NCBI GenBank assembly: GCA_016795125.1
Contig: JAEUIG010000614.1
Span: forward strand, 1 to 6,695
Length of the DNA: 6,695 nucleotides
Direction of reading: 5' to 3'
From: Planctomycetaceae bacterium
GTDB taxonomy: Bacteria > Planctomycetota > Planctomycetia > Planctomycetales > Planctomycetaceae
Shown piece by piece: positions 6,152 to 6,695 of this stretch. The translations under genes were made by a program, and so were the position numbers. The notes below the pieces were generated by a model. The model did not search any database and had not been told where the DNA came from. It saw nothing but the letters and a program-made list of their open reading frames with translations. Position 1 is the first letter of the stretch; each line of letters begins with the position of its first letter.

Positions 6152-6191
6152 GCGATCCGAAGGGCACTATGACCCACCTGAGGTTCCCGCC

Positions 6192-6311
6192 ATGTTTCAC
6201 CAGAATGCTGCTGTTGCGAGTTGCTCTCCCCGCATTTCGCTGAGCGCTGTCGTGGCCGCCTGGCTCCTCAACGCCGCGATGTTCCTCAATATCTTTGTGC
6301 TCCATGCCTGA
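6192..6311 (+). CDS. Possible 39-residue single-span membrane peptide
   Basis: This short open frame encodes 39 residues: a polar N-terminus (to about residue 17) and then a hydrophobic stretch of about 22 residues rich in Ala, Val, Leu, Phe and Ile that reaches almost to the C-terminus. GAGG lies 8 bases before the ATG, a good Shine-Dalgarno match and spacing, and better than any other gene here. The stop codon falls in the first of two tandem hairpins, and a strong terminator follows about 160 bases later, so a transcript through it is plausible. I do not recognise a family. Against it: the frame is open upstream to 5928 by chance, and a hydrophobic 39-mer can also arise by chance. A competing 24-residue frame starts at 6169. 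Confidence 0.35.
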   Translation: MFHQNAAVASCSPRISLSAVVAAWLLNAAMFLNIFVLHA

Positions 6312-6361
6312 CGGGGCCCCCTGGCCCCGACACGCCTGACGGGACCGCGATGGTCCCGATG
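6306..6361 (+). repeat. Tandem 28-base repeat forming two covarying hairpins
   Basis: Two 28-base copies start with GCCTGACGGG (6306 and 6334). Each forms a perfect 7-bp stem: CGGGGCC/GGCCCCG (6312-6318, 6323-6329) and CGGGACC/GGTCCCG (6340-6346, 6352-6358). The G-C pair at the fifth stem position of copy 1 is an A-T pair in copy 2, so the change is compensated on both sides and the stem is kept although sequence differs. The loops differ. This favours conserved pairing over a mere duplication. Confidence 0.6.
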
Positions 6362-6469
6362 ACCTGTGGCTGTGCGGTGGGGCGGACGGTGTTTGGTCGG
6401 CCGGACTCGTGTCCGGCGCCGACCGGTGACGCTGCTCCCAAGTTCCACATCCGGCTCATGCCGGCCACG

Positions 6470-6511
6470 CGCCCCGACCAGTTCGACGGCTGGTCGGGGC
6501 GTCTTTTTTTT
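6470..6511 (+). terminator. Strong intrinsic (Rho-independent) terminator
   Basis: A perfect 12-bp GC-rich stem (CGCCCCGACCAG 6470-6481, CTGGTCGGGGCG 6490-6501) with an 8-base loop is followed, after two bases, by eight consecutive T (6504-6511). The T-tract is only on the plus-strand exit side, so it stops rightward transcription before the convergent gene at 6561. The transcript it ends is either the glycosyltransferase message, the small ORF, or a separate RNA. Confidence 0.92.
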
Positions 6512-6560
6512 CGATTTTGGATTCAGACAGAACGGTTCGGGGATCGACGGGCATCCTCCT

Positions 6561-6695
6561 TCAGTCGGCGTCCTGCTCTGCTTCGGCCCACACGTCGGCG
6601 TTGCCGTCTTCGTCGATCGTCACGTGCAGCACGTGCGGATGGCAGCAGACCGGGCAGTCTTCGACGTATTCCTGCTCTGCACCGGCCGTGAGATC
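6561..6695 (-). CDS. CPXCG-type cysteine-rich protein, C-terminal part
   Basis: The window holds the last 44 codons and the stop. The start lies beyond the right edge. The segment EYVEDCPVCCHP (9-20 of the fragment), followed by LHVTIDEDG and VWAEAE, is characteristic of the small CPXCG motif-containing cysteine-rich family (about 60-70 residues). In that family an N-terminal Cys-Pro-x-Cys pair, which would be outside this window, joins with the C-terminal cysteines (here C14, C17 and C18) in what is probably a zinc ribbon. The function is not established. The gene converges on the plus-strand terminator at 6470-6511. Confidence 0.85.
   Translation of the reverse strand, partial: DLTAGAEQEYVEDCPVCCHPHVLHVTIDEDGNADVWAEAEQDAD

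Larger units (their letters stand above)
6306..6511 (+). ncRNA. Candidate structured RNA or structured 3' UTR
   Basis: Five stems lie in about 200 bases on the plus strand: two covarying tandem hairpins (6312-6329, 6340-6358), a 12-bp stem with a 2-base bulge (GGTCGGCCGGAC 6395-6406 with 6411-6424, loop TCGT), a 5-bp hairpin (CCGGC 6451-6455, GCCGG 6460-6464), and an intrinsic terminator (6470-6511). No protein frame explains the stretch after 6311. It matches no RNA family I can name. It may be a small RNA or the 3' UTR of the small ORF upstream. No promoter was identified. Confidence 0.35.

Noticed and set aside
5928..6191. A 127-residue frame from a GTG overlapping the glycosyltransferase stop
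   Set aside because: The upstream part shows no family pattern and crosses hairpins and a T-run. Only the last 39 codons have a plausible ribosome site and a coherent hydrophobic span.

Overview
This 6.7 kb window looks like a stretch of planctomycete-type chromosome. The assignment is an inference. It rests on high GC content, widely spaced genes without clear Shine-Dalgarno sequences, an orphan receiver, a small CPXCG-type cysteine-rich protein, a GT-C membrane glycosyltransferase, and intergenic DNA packed with short inverted and tandem repeats. No rRNA, tRNA, insertion sequence or CRISPR array was seen.

Layout: Positions 1-335 hold no gene, only three palindromic repeat units. Four genes then lie on the minus strand. 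In the direction of transcription they are trpF (3967 to 3308), a single-domain response regulator (3096 to 2662), a Gfo/Idh/MocA-type oxidoreductase (2572 to 1469) and a Nif3/YbgI-like metalloprotein (1136 to 336). The gaps between them (211, 89 and 332 bases) carry different repeats: a perfect 14-bp inverted repeat, heptamer tracts and inverted nonamer tracts. They probably do not form a tight operon. A divergent gap of 143 bases separates trpF from a plus-strand gene (4111-5931) for a polytopic glycosyltransferase. Its coding sequence contains an in-frame copy of the same repeat family that lies at the left edge of the window. The plus strand then continues through a hairpin-rich stretch with a possible 39-residue membrane peptide and two tandem hairpins with a compensatory base change. 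It ends at a very strong intrinsic terminator (6470-6511). A partial minus-strand gene for a CPXCG-type protein runs off the right edge.

Functionally the genes look like unrelated housekeeping and accessory functions: tryptophan synthesis, signalling, sugar or polyol oxidoreduction, a conserved metal protein and envelope glycosylation. The most unusual content is the repeat ecology, in particular repeats entering coding sequence (inside the glycosyltransferase and at the trpF stop). Next are the possible structured transcript at 6306-6511 and an Asp-to-Glu change at the expected general-acid position of TrpF.
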